NCBI GenBank assembly: GCA_016783545.1
Contig: JADHWJ010000009.1
Location: 1-39,773 of the forward strand
DNA: 39,773 bases
Origin: Candidatus Aenigmatarchaeota archaeon
GTDB taxonomy: Archaea > Aenigmatarchaeota > Aenigmatarchaeia > QMZP01
Direction of reading: 5' to 3'
Each line of letters starts with the position of its first letter. Positions within the stretch are counted from its first letter, which is position 1. The notes under the pieces are model-generated. The model was not told the origin of the DNA, made no database searches, and saw nothing but the letters and a program-made list of their open reading frames with translations. A program made the position numbers and the translations under genes. Below, one piece after another: positions 5,098 through 14,737 of the stretch.

Positions 5098-5829
5098 ATG
5101 GAAAGTAAAAACATTATACTCTTTGTAACAGACCTTCATGGAGATGTGAGTGTATATGAAGAATTGTTTAGACTTGGCGCTGGAATGAATGTCAAGGCTA
5201 TTATAATAGGCGGTGATATAACTCCATTCATGATGGGTACAGGAGAAGAGAATATAGCAATTCAAAGAGATTTTATAAAAACCTATCTTATCCCGAGAAT
5301 AAGCAAATTCAAAAAAGATCACAAAAAGGTGGTTTTTCTTATGTTTGGAAACGACGATTTTAAGGTCAACTATGACCTCTTAATTCAAGCCGAGAAGAAA
5401 GGAGTGCTCAAATTACTACACCAGGGTATCCATAAATTGAACGACTGGACTTTGAGAGGATATTCGTTTGTTAACCCTACTCCATTCTTCATAAAAGATT
5501 GGGAAAGGAAAGAAAAAGATATTGAAAAAGATCTGAAGGAAATTGAAAACCAGTGTGCAGAGAAGTCATTAATTGTTTTTCATGCCCCACCCATAAATAC
5601 AAATTTGGATATCATTTATACTGGAGAACATGTTGGAAGTAAATCCATAAGAAAGTTCATTGAAAAAGCACAGCCAACAATGACCTTACACGGACATATA
5701 CACGAAAGCCCTGAGATATCTGGGAACACTATGGATAAGATAGGAGAAACCATCTGTATAAACCCTGGAAACGCTAAGATTATTTTAATAGACCTTGACA
5801 ATCCAAAAAATATAATATTTACCAAGTAA
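5098..5829 (+). CDS. Calcineurin-like metallophosphoesterase
   Basis: The product (243 residues from ATG 5098; a GTG at 5089 is also possible) has the metallophosphoesterase motifs in order: TDLHGD (D-x-H), IIGGDIT (GD-xx), FGNDDF (GN-D), VFHAPP (H) and LHGHIHE (GH-x-H). These residues bind a two-metal centre. Small archaeal members are usually phosphodiesterases or phosphatases of unknown substrate. The ATG is preferred because GTGAT precedes it by 4 nt. It has its own TATA box after the tRNA and ends tail-to-tail with the surface protein gene on the other strand. Confidence 0.88.
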   Translation: MESKNIILFVTDLHGDVSVYEELFRLGAGMNVKAIIIGGDITPFMMGTGEENIAIQRDFIKTYLIPRISKFKKDHKKVVFLMFGNDDFKVNYDLLIQAEKKGVLKLLHQGIHKLNDWTLRGYSFVNPTPFFIKDWERKEKDIEKDLKEIENQCAEKSLIVFHAPPINTNLDIIYTGEHVGSKSIRKFIEKAQPTMTLHGHIHESPEISGNTMDKIGETICINPGNAKIILIDLDNPKNIIFTK

Positions 5830-5854
5830 ATATTTCTCAATGATTAGAAGATTA

Positions 5855-7687
5855 TTACCTTGATAATATTTTCATTAATATTTTTTTCACCAGCTTTGAG
5901 ATGAATGCGGTCTTGTGACCTATCATCATCATCTGGGGAAGAAGAACTGAAGCACCGAATCCTGTCTTTAATGCAGCCAATAGTATTATCAATGAAAGCA
6001 GAGTTGAAATTAAAATTAAGCTGGATGCTTCATATCCACTCCTACCAAAGAATGCACCAACTGGTGATAGCAATGTATTGCACGTAAGGGTCTTTGGGTT
6101 ACAATCATATTTGCATTTTTTCAGCTGATCCCATTTTGTTCCATCTTTATTACATTCCTGGAGAACATCACTGACGCATCTTTTTGCTTTTGGATCGCAG
6201 ACTTTTTTCTTTTTTTCTTCAGCCTTTTCTTCTTTCTTTTCTGTCTTTCCATCTGTCTTTTCTGATTTTTCTTCTTTCTTTTCTGTTGAAGTGACTGCTG
6301 CCGCGCCACTGCTTCCACTACTTCCTCCTCCTCCGCCATCACTGGCAGCGCTTGTAGTGAAGTTGTAAGTACCTGTTGTGTTGCAATTGTAATTCTGATC
6401 ACATAAAGTTATGTTATAGTAATACACTGTGCTTGCTGAAAGGCCTGTTAGGGTCTGGCTATGATTCTTAGCAAATGTGGTGTTTGTTATACTTGAGGTT
6501 AAGGCACTTGGGCTTGTTCCATAAAGTATTGTTATATTTGTTTTCTCTATTGTATTCCACGCTATTATCGAAGTTGTCACACCCACTGTTGCTGCCTTAT
6601 TTTCTGGAATTGCTACCACCCTATCAATTATAAAGCTGGTAAACGATGTTGGCATATATTTGAAACTTATTGCATTATTTTGGGCAAGCGCTTCCACGTC
6701 AGCCCTGTAATTCCCGTTCTGTATTTCTGAGCCCTCTATATCCCAAACTATGTCATACATCAATTCAATTGAGTAAGTTTCGCTCGTGGAATAGCCAAAG
6801 CCAGGTATTGATGTTGTCTGATTATCTGATTTATAAATCTCTATTTCCTTCAAACCAACATATCTTGATGTTCCATTATCAACAACAAATTTTACAGAAT
6901 TGACATATTTCGGGGCAAATGATATATTCTTTGACTCGTTGCTGCCATTAGCAGGTAATTCACCTACAGTAATATTTGTGCCATCTGAAAATTCAAGGTG
7001 GCTGTCAGATATGTTGATTGTTAAATTTTCTCTATCCCTCAAAATCACAAGATATACCCAATAATATTGCGATAGACTGACATTTATCCATGCCCCCGGT
7101 ATTGTTTCATTCGAAGCCCATTCACTTTCCTCACTAAGATTTCCATCAATAGCAAATGAACAATTAAAGCTTGCATTAAGCTCTGTGCTTGCATTGCAAG
7201 TAGCACCTGTTGTATTAAGTGCTACATTTTCTGTTGTGTTAGTGAAGTTCTGATATGCTCCAAAACTTGTGTTTGTTGTACCTGTAAATGTACCATTAGT
7301 CCCATAACCATAACCCCATGAGTCGCTATTTCCATAAGAACTGTTTATATTAACACGGGATGTTATTGATATTATATTGGTACAAGGGGTTAGGTTAACA
7401 CCGCTCAAATCAAATGTACAATTATCAAACACCTGTCCTGTTGAATTATACTTTATCAAAAAGGTGATGTTCTTGAACGGTATTCTCTCCTCAGCATATT
7501 CTATATCAATATACGCTGTGAATGTTGTATTGTTGTCATTGCTATTAAAAGTCTGTAAAGTACTGGTATTTGTTATGTTGATTCCTGTTATAACAGCAAC
7601 CACAGGCCCGGAATAAGAGACAATAATTATGACAACTATAGTTAAGAATATCGATATTCTTATATCTTCGCTTTTCAGCCTCTCCAT
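5855..7687 (-). CDS. Surface protein with discoidin-like and Fn3-like domains and a six-cysteine/SPVGAFFG/TM C-terminus
   Basis: The 610-residue product starts with a signal peptide or anchor (about 12-32). A domain at 35-110 is shared with the protein at 32329-34050 (TFTAYIDIEYAEERIP), followed by a WGYGYGT Gly-Tyr segment. About 150-290 resemble an F5/8-type C (discoidin) carbohydrate-binding domain (ALNTTGATCN, AIDGN, GLKEIEIYKSD). About 365-450 is Fn3-like (LTGLSASTVYYYNITL), then a Gly/Ser linker and a strongly Lys/Glu-rich spacer. A six-cysteine module (C-6-C-7-C-12-C-3-C-6-C) precedes SPVGAFFG and a membrane helix with a basic tail. Asn-x-Ser/Thr sequons are very frequent, so it is a likely glycoprotein of the envelope. 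It lies at the edge of the glycan locus. Confidence 0.8.
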   Translation of the reverse strand: MERLKSEDIRISIFLTIVVIIIVSYSGPVVAVITGINITNTSTLQTFNSNDNNTTFTAYIDIEYAEERIPFKNITFLIKYNSTGQVFDNCTFDLSGVNLTPCTNIISITSRVNINSSYGNSDSWGYGYGTNGTFTGTTNTSFGAYQNFTNTTENVALNTTGATCNASTELNASFNCSFAIDGNLSEESEWASNETIPGAWINVSLSQYYWVYLVILRDRENLTINISDSHLEFSDGTNITVGELPANGSNESKNISFAPKYVNSVKFVVDNGTSRYVGLKEIEIYKSDNQTTSIPGFGYSTSETYSIELMYDIVWDIEGSEIQNGNYRADVEALAQNNAISFKYMPTSFTSFIIDRVVAIPENKAATVGVTTSIIAWNTIEKTNITILYGTSPSALTSSITNTTFAKNHSQTLTGLSASTVYYYNITLCDQNYNCNTTGTYNFTTSAASDGGGGGSSGSSGAAAVTSTEKKEEKSEKTDGKTEKKEEKAEEKKKKVCDPKAKRCVSDVLQECNKDGTKWDQLKKCKYDCNPKTLTCNTLLSPVGAFFGRSGYEASSLILISTLLSLIILLAALKTGFGASVLLPQMMMIGHKTAFISKLVKKILMKILSR

Positions 7688-7712
7688 ACAGTTATTATTT
7701 TATCTTCCATCG

Positions 7713-7721
7713 TATAAATCT
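7713..7721 (-). promoter_or_regulatory. TATA box of the surface protein gene at 5855-7687
   Basis: On the minus strand AGATTTATA lies 26-34 nt before the start codon at 7687, giving a leaderless transcript. The plus-strand gene at 7762 starts 40 nt further on, so this 74-bp gap is a divergent promoter region. Confidence 0.55.
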
Positions 7722-7761
7722 CTTTAAGCATAAAGTCAATTATTGTACAGGTTAGAGATTT

Positions 7762-8181
7762 ATGAAAGTAGTTGCAATTTCAGGATATTTTGACCCTCTT
7801 CATGTAGGGCATATAAGATATATACAGGAAGCAAAGAAACTTGGAGATAAATTGGTAATCATCTTAAATAATGATGAACAGGCCAAGTTGAAGAAAGGAT
7901 TCTCTTTTATGCCATTTGAAGAAAGGAAAGAAATTCTTATGAACATTAAAGACGTGACTGATATTTTTGAGAGCATAGACATTGACTCATCGGTTTGTAA
8001 GTCCTTAGAGGAATTAAAACCAAACATATTTGCTAACGGTGGTGATAGGAATAAAGGAAACATACCTGAAGTTAAGATATGTGAAAAAAACAACATTGAG
8101 CTCATTGATAATATAGGCGGTGGCAAAATACAGTCAAGCAATTGGCTATTGTCAAATTTCAGAAAACACTTAAGAATTTAA
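7762..8181 (+). CDS. HIGH-type nucleotidylyltransferase (cytidylyl/adenylyltransferase family)
   Basis: The 139-residue product is a single-domain nucleotidylyltransferase. GYFDPLHVGHIRYI contains the H-x-G-H motif that binds the nucleotide triphosphate, and the later FANGGDRN and GGGKIQSSNWLL resemble the C-terminal motifs of HldE-type heptose-1-phosphate and glycerol-3-phosphate nucleotidylyltransferases. Its likely role is to activate a phosphorylated sugar or polyol for the glycan genes that follow in the same direction. Archaeal FAD synthetase is a related alternative, less likely in this context. Confidence 0.8.
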   Translation: MKVVAISGYFDPLHVGHIRYIQEAKKLGDKLVIILNNDEQAKLKKGFSFMPFEERKEILMNIKDVTDIFESIDIDSSVCKSLEELKPNIFANGGDRNKGNIPEVKICEKNNIELIDNIGGGKIQSSNWLLSNFRKHLRI

Positions 8182-8200
8182 TTTTTATAAAAAATAAAGG

Positions 8201-9277
8201 ATGAAGATTTTAATTTTCAATTGGCGTGATATAAAAAACACAGAATCTGGCGGAGCAGAGGTCTTTATACATGAAATAGCAAAGAGATGGGCAAAAAAGC
8301 ATGATGTTGTGCTCTTTGCTTCTAATTCAAATGGTTCTAATGTGAAAGAGGTTATTGATGGTGTAAAGATAATCAGAATGGGTGGAAGATACTCTGTCTA
8401 CTCGAAAGCAAAAAAATGTTATAATAGACATTTTTCTAAGGAGAATTTTGATGTTATCATAGATGTTATCAATACACGGCCCTTCTTCACACCGAATTTT
8501 GTCAAGAATGGTGAAAAGATAATAGCCATTATATTTCAACTGGCAAGAGAGTTCTGGTTCTATGAGACCATGTTCCCTTTTAATGTATTGGGCTATCATT
8601 TTCTAGAGGATAGGTGGCTAAAGAAATACAGAAACACACCCACTGTTACGATATCTGATTCCACGAAAAAAGATCTGAATGATCTTGGTTTTAAGAAAGT
8701 TTTTCTAGCCAATTGTGGACTAAACACCAAACCTATTGATGAAGTTGAAAAAGCTGGAAAACCAATCATTATTTTTCTTGGAAGGATGGGAAGGGCTAAA
8801 AAGCCACAGGATGTAATGAAAGCGTTTAAGATTGTTAAAGAAGATGTAAAGGACGCGGAATTATGGATGGTTGGTGATGGTTTTCTTAAGAAAAGACTTG
8901 AGTCAAGGAACATGAAGGATGTAAAATTCTTTGGACATGTAAACAATAAAGCCAGAGATGAATTGGTAAAAAAGGCCTGGGTTATAGCTGTTCCTGGAGT
9001 AAGAGAAGGTTGGGGAATGGTGGTTACAGATGCGAATGCTCTGGGAACGCCTGCAGTCGGCTATAACATTCACGGATTAAGAGATTCAATAAAGAATGGA
9101 TACAATGGACTCTCTGTAGATAATAATCCAGAAGAAATGGCTAAAGGTATTATAACTATTTTAAAGGATAGTGAGTTAAGGGAAAGGTTGAGCAAAAACT
9201 CAGTAGACTGGGCCAGGCAGTTTAATTGGGATGAAACGGCTAAGAAAATCTTAAAGGTGATGAAAGATGTCATTTAG
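8201..9277 (+). CDS. GT4-family glycosyltransferase
   Basis: This 358-residue GT-B enzyme begins with NWRDIKNTESGGAEVFIHE, typical of GT4 transferases acting on lipid-linked glycans. The second Rossmann domain starts near IIIFLGRMGRAKKPQ. The nucleotide-sugar motif REGWGMVVTDANA matches the family E-x7-E signature except that the second glutamate is aspartate. It lacks membrane helices and would act at the cytoplasmic face. Its 3' end overlaps the methyltransferase by 11 nt, so the two are translationally linked. Donor and acceptor are unknown. Confidence 0.88.
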   Translation: MKILIFNWRDIKNTESGGAEVFIHEIAKRWAKKHDVVLFASNSNGSNVKEVIDGVKIIRMGGRYSVYSKAKKCYNRHFSKENFDVIIDVINTRPFFTPNFVKNGEKIIAIIFQLAREFWFYETMFPFNVLGYHFLEDRWLKKYRNTPTVTISDSTKKDLNDLGFKKVFLANCGLNTKPIDEVEKAGKPIIIFLGRMGRAKKPQDVMKAFKIVKEDVKDAELWMVGDGFLKKRLESRNMKDVKFFGHVNNKARDELVKKAWVIAVPGVREGWGMVVTDANALGTPAVGYNIHGLRDSIKNGYNGLSVDNNPEEMAKGIITILKDSELRERLSKNSVDWARQFNWDETAKKILKVMKDVI

Positions 9278-9923
9278 GCTTAATATTTTTAACAGTTGGT
9301 CAGAGGCGAGAAATAAAGATATAGTATCTCTTTTGGAACGCAACCCAAACGCTAATGTTATTGATTTGGGGTGTGGTGATGGAAAGTTCACATCTGAGAT
9401 AAAGAGCAAGATTAGTTGTGAAAATATTGTAGGTATTGATATTGAAAATAAATTGAAAGGAAATAACATTGCATTTAAAGAGGCTGACCTGAACAAGAAA
9501 TTTCCTTTTCAGGATAATAGCTTTGATGTTATTGTGTCAAATCAGGTCATTGAACACATTCTCTACCCGTTCAGGTTTATGAAAGAATTGTACAGGATAC
9601 TAAAACCAGCTGGCTATGTCATATTATCAACTGAAAACCTAGCGAGCCTGGATAACATAATTGCAGTCATTATGGGTTACATGCCCTTCTCTGTTCAGGT
9701 AGATGAAATATGCAAAATCGGAAATCCTTTGGCGTCTGAGATAAAGGGCTATAGAAAATATCCCCATGTTAGGATTTTTACATGGAAAGGATTAGCTGAT
9801 ATGATGAAACTTGTTGGTTTTAGAATAGAAAAGACAGCAGGTAATGGACATATTTTTGGAAAGCCTGGTGAAATGATTAATAAGAAGAGATGCAGGTTTA
9901 TCACATTTAAGGTGAGAAAATGA
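9267..9923 (+). CDS. Class I SAM-dependent methyltransferase
   Basis: The 218-residue product has SAM motif I NVIDLGCGDGKFT near residue 30, followed by a GIDIEN acidic strand, SFDVIVSNQVIEHI and a RILKPAGYVILST motif, as in Methyltransf_11 proteins. The start overlaps the upstream glycosyltransferase and is preceded by a strong Shine-Dalgarno AGGTGATG. In this cluster it most likely methylates a sugar or glycan, but the acceptor cannot be read from sequence. Confidence 0.85.
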   Translation: MSFRLNIFNSWSEARNKDIVSLLERNPNANVIDLGCGDGKFTSEIKSKISCENIVGIDIENKLKGNNIAFKEADLNKKFPFQDNSFDVIVSNQVIEHILYPFRFMKELYRILKPAGYVILSTENLASLDNIIAVIMGYMPFSVQVDEICKIGNPLASEIKGYRKYPHVRIFTWKGLADMMKLVGFRIEKTAGNGHIFGKPGEMINKKRCRFITFKVRK

Positions 9924-10525
9924 TTAAATCAGGAAGGTTAAAAGTTATTGGAGAACTTATTGGTGAGAAACCCAAAAGGAATTCTTCACTATCGATTGGT
10001 TCAAAGTATGTTGATTTTAATACAATAAATCTTGATGTAAAACACTCACCAGGGCTTGATATAATTGCAGATGCCAGGCACCTTCCTTTCAAGCAGGATT
10101 CATTTGAGCTAATACTCTTTACTGATGTTATTGAACATCTTCCTGAGGATGAAGAAGACAATGCATTGAAAGAGATCCATAGAACCTTAAGGAGTAATGG
10201 TAGAGTAATCCTTTCCACACCAAACGACAGGTTCCTGTTCAAATATCTTGATCCTTCTTTCTGGTTAATAAAACATAGACACTACAAGAATCATGATATT
10301 AGAAAATTCTTGGAGAATAATAATTTCAAGATAGAGTCCATCTTTACATCTGGTGGCTGGTGGGCATGTGCAGGCAATCTCTGGCACTGCGTAATAACAT
10401 ATCCACTGAATAGAATTCTTAATAGAAAAATTATGCCATCATTAATAGAAAAGATGGAAAACAAGGAATATAATTTCCAAAAGAATGATAATGGATATAC
10501 AATATATGTGAAGGCGATAAAATGA
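9920..10525 (+). CDS. Methyltransferase-fold protein with degenerate motif I
   Basis: The 201-residue product keeps the later part of the class I methyltransferase pattern (ADARHLPFKQDSFELILFTDVIEHL, then HRTLRSNGRVILSTP) but the N-terminal SAM loop is short and altered (SLSIGSKYVDF in place of a G-x-G-x-G loop). It may bind SAM unusually, or act as a partner of the canonical methyltransferase whose stop overlaps its start by 4 nt. A GGTGAG Shine-Dalgarno precedes the ATG. Confidence 0.75.
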   Translation: MIKSGRLKVIGELIGEKPKRNSSLSIGSKYVDFNTINLDVKHSPGLDIIADARHLPFKQDSFELILFTDVIEHLPEDEEDNALKEIHRTLRSNGRVILSTPNDRFLFKYLDPSFWLIKHRHYKNHDIRKFLENNNFKIESIFTSGGWWACAGNLWHCVITYPLNRILNRKIMPSLIEKMENKEYNFQKNDNGYTIYVKAIK

Positions 10526-11322
10526 ATCTGGTTTCAGTGATAATACCAACATATAACAATGAAAGAACCTTAGGAGAATGCATAGATTCGATTAAAAAAC
10601 AGACTTATGTGGATATTGAAATAATTATTGTGGATAATAACTCAAATGACAACACTCAGGCGATCGCGAAAAAAATGGGTGCAAAAGTCATACAATTGAA
10701 TGCTGAGAGAACAACATCAAAGAATTTCGGGGCTGAGAAAGCAAAGGGTAGATATGTCTGTTTTATTGACTCTGATATGATACTGACCTCTAATGTTATC
10801 AAAGAATCTGTATTGATAGCCGGAAAAGAGAATGTTGGCGGCATTGTAATTCCAGAAATGTCAACTGGAAACTCGTTTTGGACCAAAGTCAGAAACTTTG
10901 AGAGAAGTTTCTATAAGAATACAATAGTTGAATCCGCGAGATTTTTCAGAAGGGACCTTATACTGAAATCCGGTGGCTTTGATGAAAATCTGGTCTGCTA
11001 TGAAGAGAGCACTCTCCCACAGAAAATCGAAAAGCTGGGATTTAGCATCAATGCAAGAACTGAAGCAGAAATTCTACACAATGAAAACGATTTCTCCATT
11101 ATGAAGTGGCTGAACAGAAAATTTTATTATGGAAAAAGCGTTTGGGAATATGGAAGCAATTATAAGGAATATGGAAGCAAGCAGATTGGTTTTCTTTATA
11201 GGTCCAGATTATTCTTCAACAATAAAAGATTTTATTCAAACCCTGTGCTTATGGCAGGCGTAATTGTATTAAAGACTTTAGAATACATATCAGCATTTTT
11301 CGGTCATCTGATAAAAAAATAA
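10522..11322 (+). CDS. GT2-family glycosyltransferase
   Basis: The 266-residue product is a GT-A fold family 2 transferase: SVIIPTYNNERTLGECI at the N-terminus, IIIVDNNSNDNT, then CFIDSDMI as the metal-binding D-x-D. GGFDENLVCYEE is the usual acceptor-side segment. The C-terminal 40 residues are hydrophobic and may attach to the membrane. It overlaps the previous gene by 4 nt, completing a four-gene overlapping operon from 8201. Confidence 0.88.
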   Translation: MNLVSVIIPTYNNERTLGECIDSIKKQTYVDIEIIIVDNNSNDNTQAIAKKMGAKVIQLNAERTTSKNFGAEKAKGRYVCFIDSDMILTSNVIKESVLIAGKENVGGIVIPEMSTGNSFWTKVRNFERSFYKNTIVESARFFRRDLILKSGGFDENLVCYEESTLPQKIEKLGFSINARTEAEILHNENDFSIMKWLNRKFYYGKSVWEYGSNYKEYGSKQIGFLYRSRLFFNNKRFYSNPVLMAGVIVLKTLEYISAFFGHLIKK

Positions 11323-11352
11323 CTACTTATTTCTTAGATTCTATTCATATCT

Positions 11353-13209
11353 ATGTGTGGCATAAACGGGTTTACTTTTCAAGATGAGAGGCTCATAAAG
11401 GAAATGAACAATTTAATAAAACATAGAGGACCAGACTCCTCTGGCATATACTCTGATGAGAATGTTACATTAGGTCATCAAAGGCTTAAGATAATAGATC
11501 TTTCAGAAAATGCTGCGCAGCCCATGTCAGACCATGAAAATACATTGTGGCTAGTTTTCAATGGAGAGATATATAATTTCCAGGAATTAAGAAAGAAATT
11601 GGAACAAGATGGTCACAAATTCAAATCAGAATCTGATACTGAGGTGATAATACATGCTTATAAGAAATGGGGCTATGATTGTGTTCAGCGTTTCAATGGA
11701 ATGTGGGCTTTTGCGCTGTATGACAAAAACAAGCTCTTCCTTAGCAGGGATAGGTTAGGCAAAAAGCCATTGTTTTACACGCAGAAAGGCAAGAATCTTT
11801 TCTTCAGTTCAGAAATAAGACCTTTATTTGCTCATGATATTGAGAAGAAGCTCAACAAGAGGGCTGTCTCCTCTTTCCTTTCATATAGGTATGTTCTTGG
11901 CAAAGAGACCATGTTTGAGGGTATATTCAAATTGCTTCCAGCGCATAACATGATCTTTGACATTTCCAAAGGTGTTATAGAGAAGATATGGGAATACTGG
12001 GATGTCGATAAAAATAATATAGAAATTTCTGAGGAAGAAGCTAAGGAGCAGACTGAAGATCTGCTCAGAAATTCTGTTTCTCTCAGACAGGTCTCTGATG
12101 TTCCCATAGGAAGCATAAACTCAGGCGGGCTCGATTCAAGCCTGATTTCAGCCATAATGGCATCCATGCATGATAATCCAATAAACACATTCACAGTAAA
12201 ATTACCAGAAAGGGGCTTTGATGAGACAGAGTTTGCAGGGCTTTTGGCTAGCCATTGCAAAACTAATCACAGAGAAATAACAATAGATACAACTAATTTT
12301 TTGGATATAATGAGAGAATATGTTAAAAGGAAAGATGAACCCATCGGTGTTCCAAATGAGATAGCACTATACACGCTCTTCCAGGAGATAAAAAAATATG
12401 CAACTGTAGTGCTCTCTGGCGAAGGTGCTGATGAGCTGTTTGCAGGCTATAGCAGAATATTTAGAAGTCCTTTTGATTATGAAAGGCTTAAAGCCGGCAG
12501 GTATAAAAACAAGTATCCAAGCCTATACAAGAAATACTCTGGAAGAACTTTCAGCAATGAGTTAGAACATTTTATGTATCTTTATAATTATTTTCCTGAT
12601 GAAGAAAAGAACAGCATATTGAAAGATGAATTCAGGGTTGATTTCACTACATTATTTAAAAAATATTTTGACAGAATAAACGGTTCCTATGCTAAGAAGA
12701 TCTCTTACATATTCATTAAATTACATCTTCCAGGACTTTTCTCAAGGCTTGACAATTCATCCATGACCAGTGCTGTTGAAGCAAGATGTCCTTTTGTTGA
12801 TTATAGATTTGTAGATCTGGCATTCAATCTCCCATTTGAATTAAAAAATCCATGGAAATCTGAAAAGGATAAAGAAGAGGCTAAGAGTAAAAATTGTGAT
12901 GAGATAGCAGAGGAGCACGATACGGTCAAATACATCCTCAAGAGAATAGCAGAAAACCACATACCGAAAGAGATAATAATGAGAAAGAAACAGGGCTTTC
13001 CTCTGCCCCTCCAGAAATGGTTCAGTGGAGAATTCTTTGAAGAAGCCAGGAATCTGCTACTTTCAGAGGACTCTAAAATAAAAATGGTTGCAAAAACTGA
13101 AAATCTTAAGAAATGGATACAGAATGGTATTGATTCTGACAGCAAAGATTTTGGTCAGAGGCTATGGATGTTGATTAGCTTAGAATTGTGGCTCAGAGAA
13201 TGGTTTTAG
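11353..13209 (+). CDS. asnB: AsnB-type glutamine amidotransferase (asparagine synthetase family)
   Basis: The 618-residue product starts MCGINGF, so Cys2 is the N-terminal glutaminase nucleophile and fixes the start. The class II glutaminase domain runs to about 190 (HRGPDSSG, FNGEIYNF, RDRLGKKPL). The ATP-pyrophosphatase domain has the loop SINSGGLDSS and LSGEGADELFAGY. Family members make asparagine, or amidate sugar carboxylates and other acids in polysaccharide clusters (WbpS-like). A second, different copy begins at 39148. In this context amidation of a uronic acid is plausible, but bona fide asparagine synthesis is not excluded. Confidence 0.9.
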   Translation: MCGINGFTFQDERLIKEMNNLIKHRGPDSSGIYSDENVTLGHQRLKIIDLSENAAQPMSDHENTLWLVFNGEIYNFQELRKKLEQDGHKFKSESDTEVIIHAYKKWGYDCVQRFNGMWAFALYDKNKLFLSRDRLGKKPLFYTQKGKNLFFSSEIRPLFAHDIEKKLNKRAVSSFLSYRYVLGKETMFEGIFKLLPAHNMIFDISKGVIEKIWEYWDVDKNNIEISEEEAKEQTEDLLRNSVSLRQVSDVPIGSINSGGLDSSLISAIMASMHDNPINTFTVKLPERGFDETEFAGLLASHCKTNHREITIDTTNFLDIMREYVKRKDEPIGVPNEIALYTLFQEIKKYATVVLSGEGADELFAGYSRIFRSPFDYERLKAGRYKNKYPSLYKKYSGRTFSNELEHFMYLYNYFPDEEKNSILKDEFRVDFTTLFKKYFDRINGSYAKKISYIFIKLHLPGLFSRLDNSSMTSAVEARCPFVDYRFVDLAFNLPFELKNPWKSEKDKEEAKSKNCDEIAEEHDTVKYILKRIAENHIPKEIIMRKKQGFPLPLQKWFSGEFFEEARNLLLSEDSKIKMVAKTENLKKWIQNGIDSDSKDFGQRLWMLISLELWLREWF

Positions 13210-13234
13210 ATTATTTATTTTAATAATCATAAAA

Positions 13235-13924
13235 ATGTATATGATAAAAAAAATCAAGAGAACTGTGGATCATATAAGAAAAAATATGCCCCTAGAACGC
13301 GTTGATAATTATGATTCATATTGGGAGAAAAGGAAATTGCAAGGAAAAGGCGGAACAACCAAAAGAGCTCTGATGTTAGATAAATATTTACATTCGGGCA
13401 CATTACTTGATATTGGTTGTGGAACAGGTGAATTTCTGGAACATTTTGATAGAAAGGGACTTGACGTTGATGGAATTGATGTGTCAAAAAATGCTATTCA
13501 GACGTGCAGAGACAAGAAATTGAATGTCAGACCATTAAATCTCTTAATCAAAAACAGGGAATTGAATAAAAAATATGATTATATAACAGCTTTGTGTATT
13601 TTAGAACATGTGCAAGATCCAGAAATATTGATGAGGAAATTCAAAGGTCACTTTAAAAAAGGATTATTCATAGCTATTCCCAATACGGGTTTTATTTTAG
13701 ACAGGTTTAGGCTCCTTCTTGGAAAATGTCCTCTGACATCAATACATTATCATGTAAGGGAACACATTAGATTTTGGACAGTTAAAGATTTTAAATATTG
13801 GGCAGATAAATTAGACTTTGAAATTGTTAAGATCATGCCAGAACCTAGTGATTTCGGGATTCTTGCTAAATTATATCCCTCATTATTTGCATCCAATATT
13901 ATTTATTTTCTAAAAGAAAAATAA
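13235..13924 (+). CDS. SAM-dependent methyltransferase
   Basis: The 229-residue product has SAM motif I TLLDIGCGTGEFLEHF near residues 56-71, GIDVSKNAI, and LCILEHVQDPE, as in MetW/UbiE-like proteins. A second ATG two codons in (13241) is an equally possible start. Such enzymes are common in glycan clusters as sugar O-methyltransferases. It stands 25 nt after asnB. Confidence 0.83.
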   Translation: MYMIKKIKRTVDHIRKNMPLERVDNYDSYWEKRKLQGKGGTTKRALMLDKYLHSGTLLDIGCGTGEFLEHFDRKGLDVDGIDVSKNAIQTCRDKKLNVRPLNLLIKNRELNKKYDYITALCILEHVQDPEILMRKFKGHFKKGLFIAIPNTGFILDRFRLLLGKCPLTSIHYHVREHIRFWTVKDFKYWADKLDFEIVKIMPEPSDFGILAKLYPSLFASNIIYFLKEK

Positions 13925-13972
13925 TTTCTTAAACTATTAAAATTTATTTTCTATAATTAATTAGGTGTTTAA

Positions 13973-14737
13973 TTGAAGATAATAATTCTTTCTGCGGGAA
14001 GAGGTATAAGGATGGGAGATTTCACAATAAACACTCCCAAATGTCTGATGGATTTGGGGAATGGTATGACTGTGGTAGAGTCCCAATTGGAAAATATAAA
14101 ACTAAACCCGGAAATCAGTGAAATTGTTCTTGTCCTGGGATATCTGGCCGAACAGGTGGAAAGCAAAATTCTAAAATACATGAAAGAGCTAAACATAAAG
14201 GTTATTTTCAATCCATTTTTTGATGTTTCGAATAATTTCATTTCCCTTTGGATGGCAAGGCATGAAATGACTGAAGATTTTATAATCTTGAATGGTGACA
14301 ATATTTTTCATGAAGAGGTTCTAAAGAAACTGATAAATATCAGCAAGGATGGTATACACCTTACTATAGACAAAAAAGAATCGTATGAGCATGGGGACAT
14401 GAAAGTTCTTTTAAATGACGGTATTGTAACAAAGGTTTCCAAGGAAATAGATATTGGTGATGCTCATGGAGAATCTGTAGGAATAATCAAGGTTCAGGGC
14501 AAGGTGGTTGTGGATAAATTCAGAAATACTGTGGAGATGATGGCCAGGGATTTTAAGTATCATAATTTATTTTATTTGGAAATATTCAACAGGCTTGCGG
14601 ACGAGGGCTATCCTGTTAATCATATTGAGATACACCCAGATGATTGGGGTGAGATAGATTTTCACGGCGACTTGAACTCTGTTAAAGACAATCTGGATAA
14701 GTTCATATCTGAGAAAATGAAGAGGTGGGAAAGATGA
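13973..14737 (+). CDS. Nucleotidyltransferase activating a phospho-alcohol or sugar phosphate (LicC/IPCT-like)
   Basis: The 254-residue product starts at TTG, supported by AGGTG about 6 nt upstream and by the N-terminal signature IIILSAGRGIRM, the nucleotide-binding loop of this superfamily. TPKCLMDLGNG supplies the conserved lysine, and NNFISLWMA with FIILNGDNIF matches choline-phosphate cytidylyltransferase (LicC) and inositol-phosphate cytidylyltransferase proteins. The next gene, overlapping by 4 nt, is a CDP-alcohol phosphotransferase. The pair therefore probably makes a CDP-alcohol and transfers its phospho-alcohol, either to a lipid or glycan or to another inositol phosphate. Confidence 0.82.
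   Translation: MKIIILSAGRGIRMGDFTINTPKCLMDLGNGMTVVESQLENIKLNPEISEIVLVLGYLAEQVESKILKYMKELNIKVIFNPFFDVSNNFISLWMARHEMTEDFIILNGDNIFHEEVLKKLINISKDGIHLTIDKKESYEHGDMKVLLNDGIVTKVSKEIDIGDAHGESVGIIKVQGKVVVDKFRNTVEMMARDFKYHNLFYLEIFNRLADEGYPVNHIEIHPDDWGEIDFHGDLNSVKDNLDKFISEKMKRWER

Noticed and set aside
6121-6402. Basic Lys/Arg/Glu-rich frame on the minus strand
   Set aside because: It is a frame shadow of the Lys/Glu-rich linker of the surface protein at 5855-7687.
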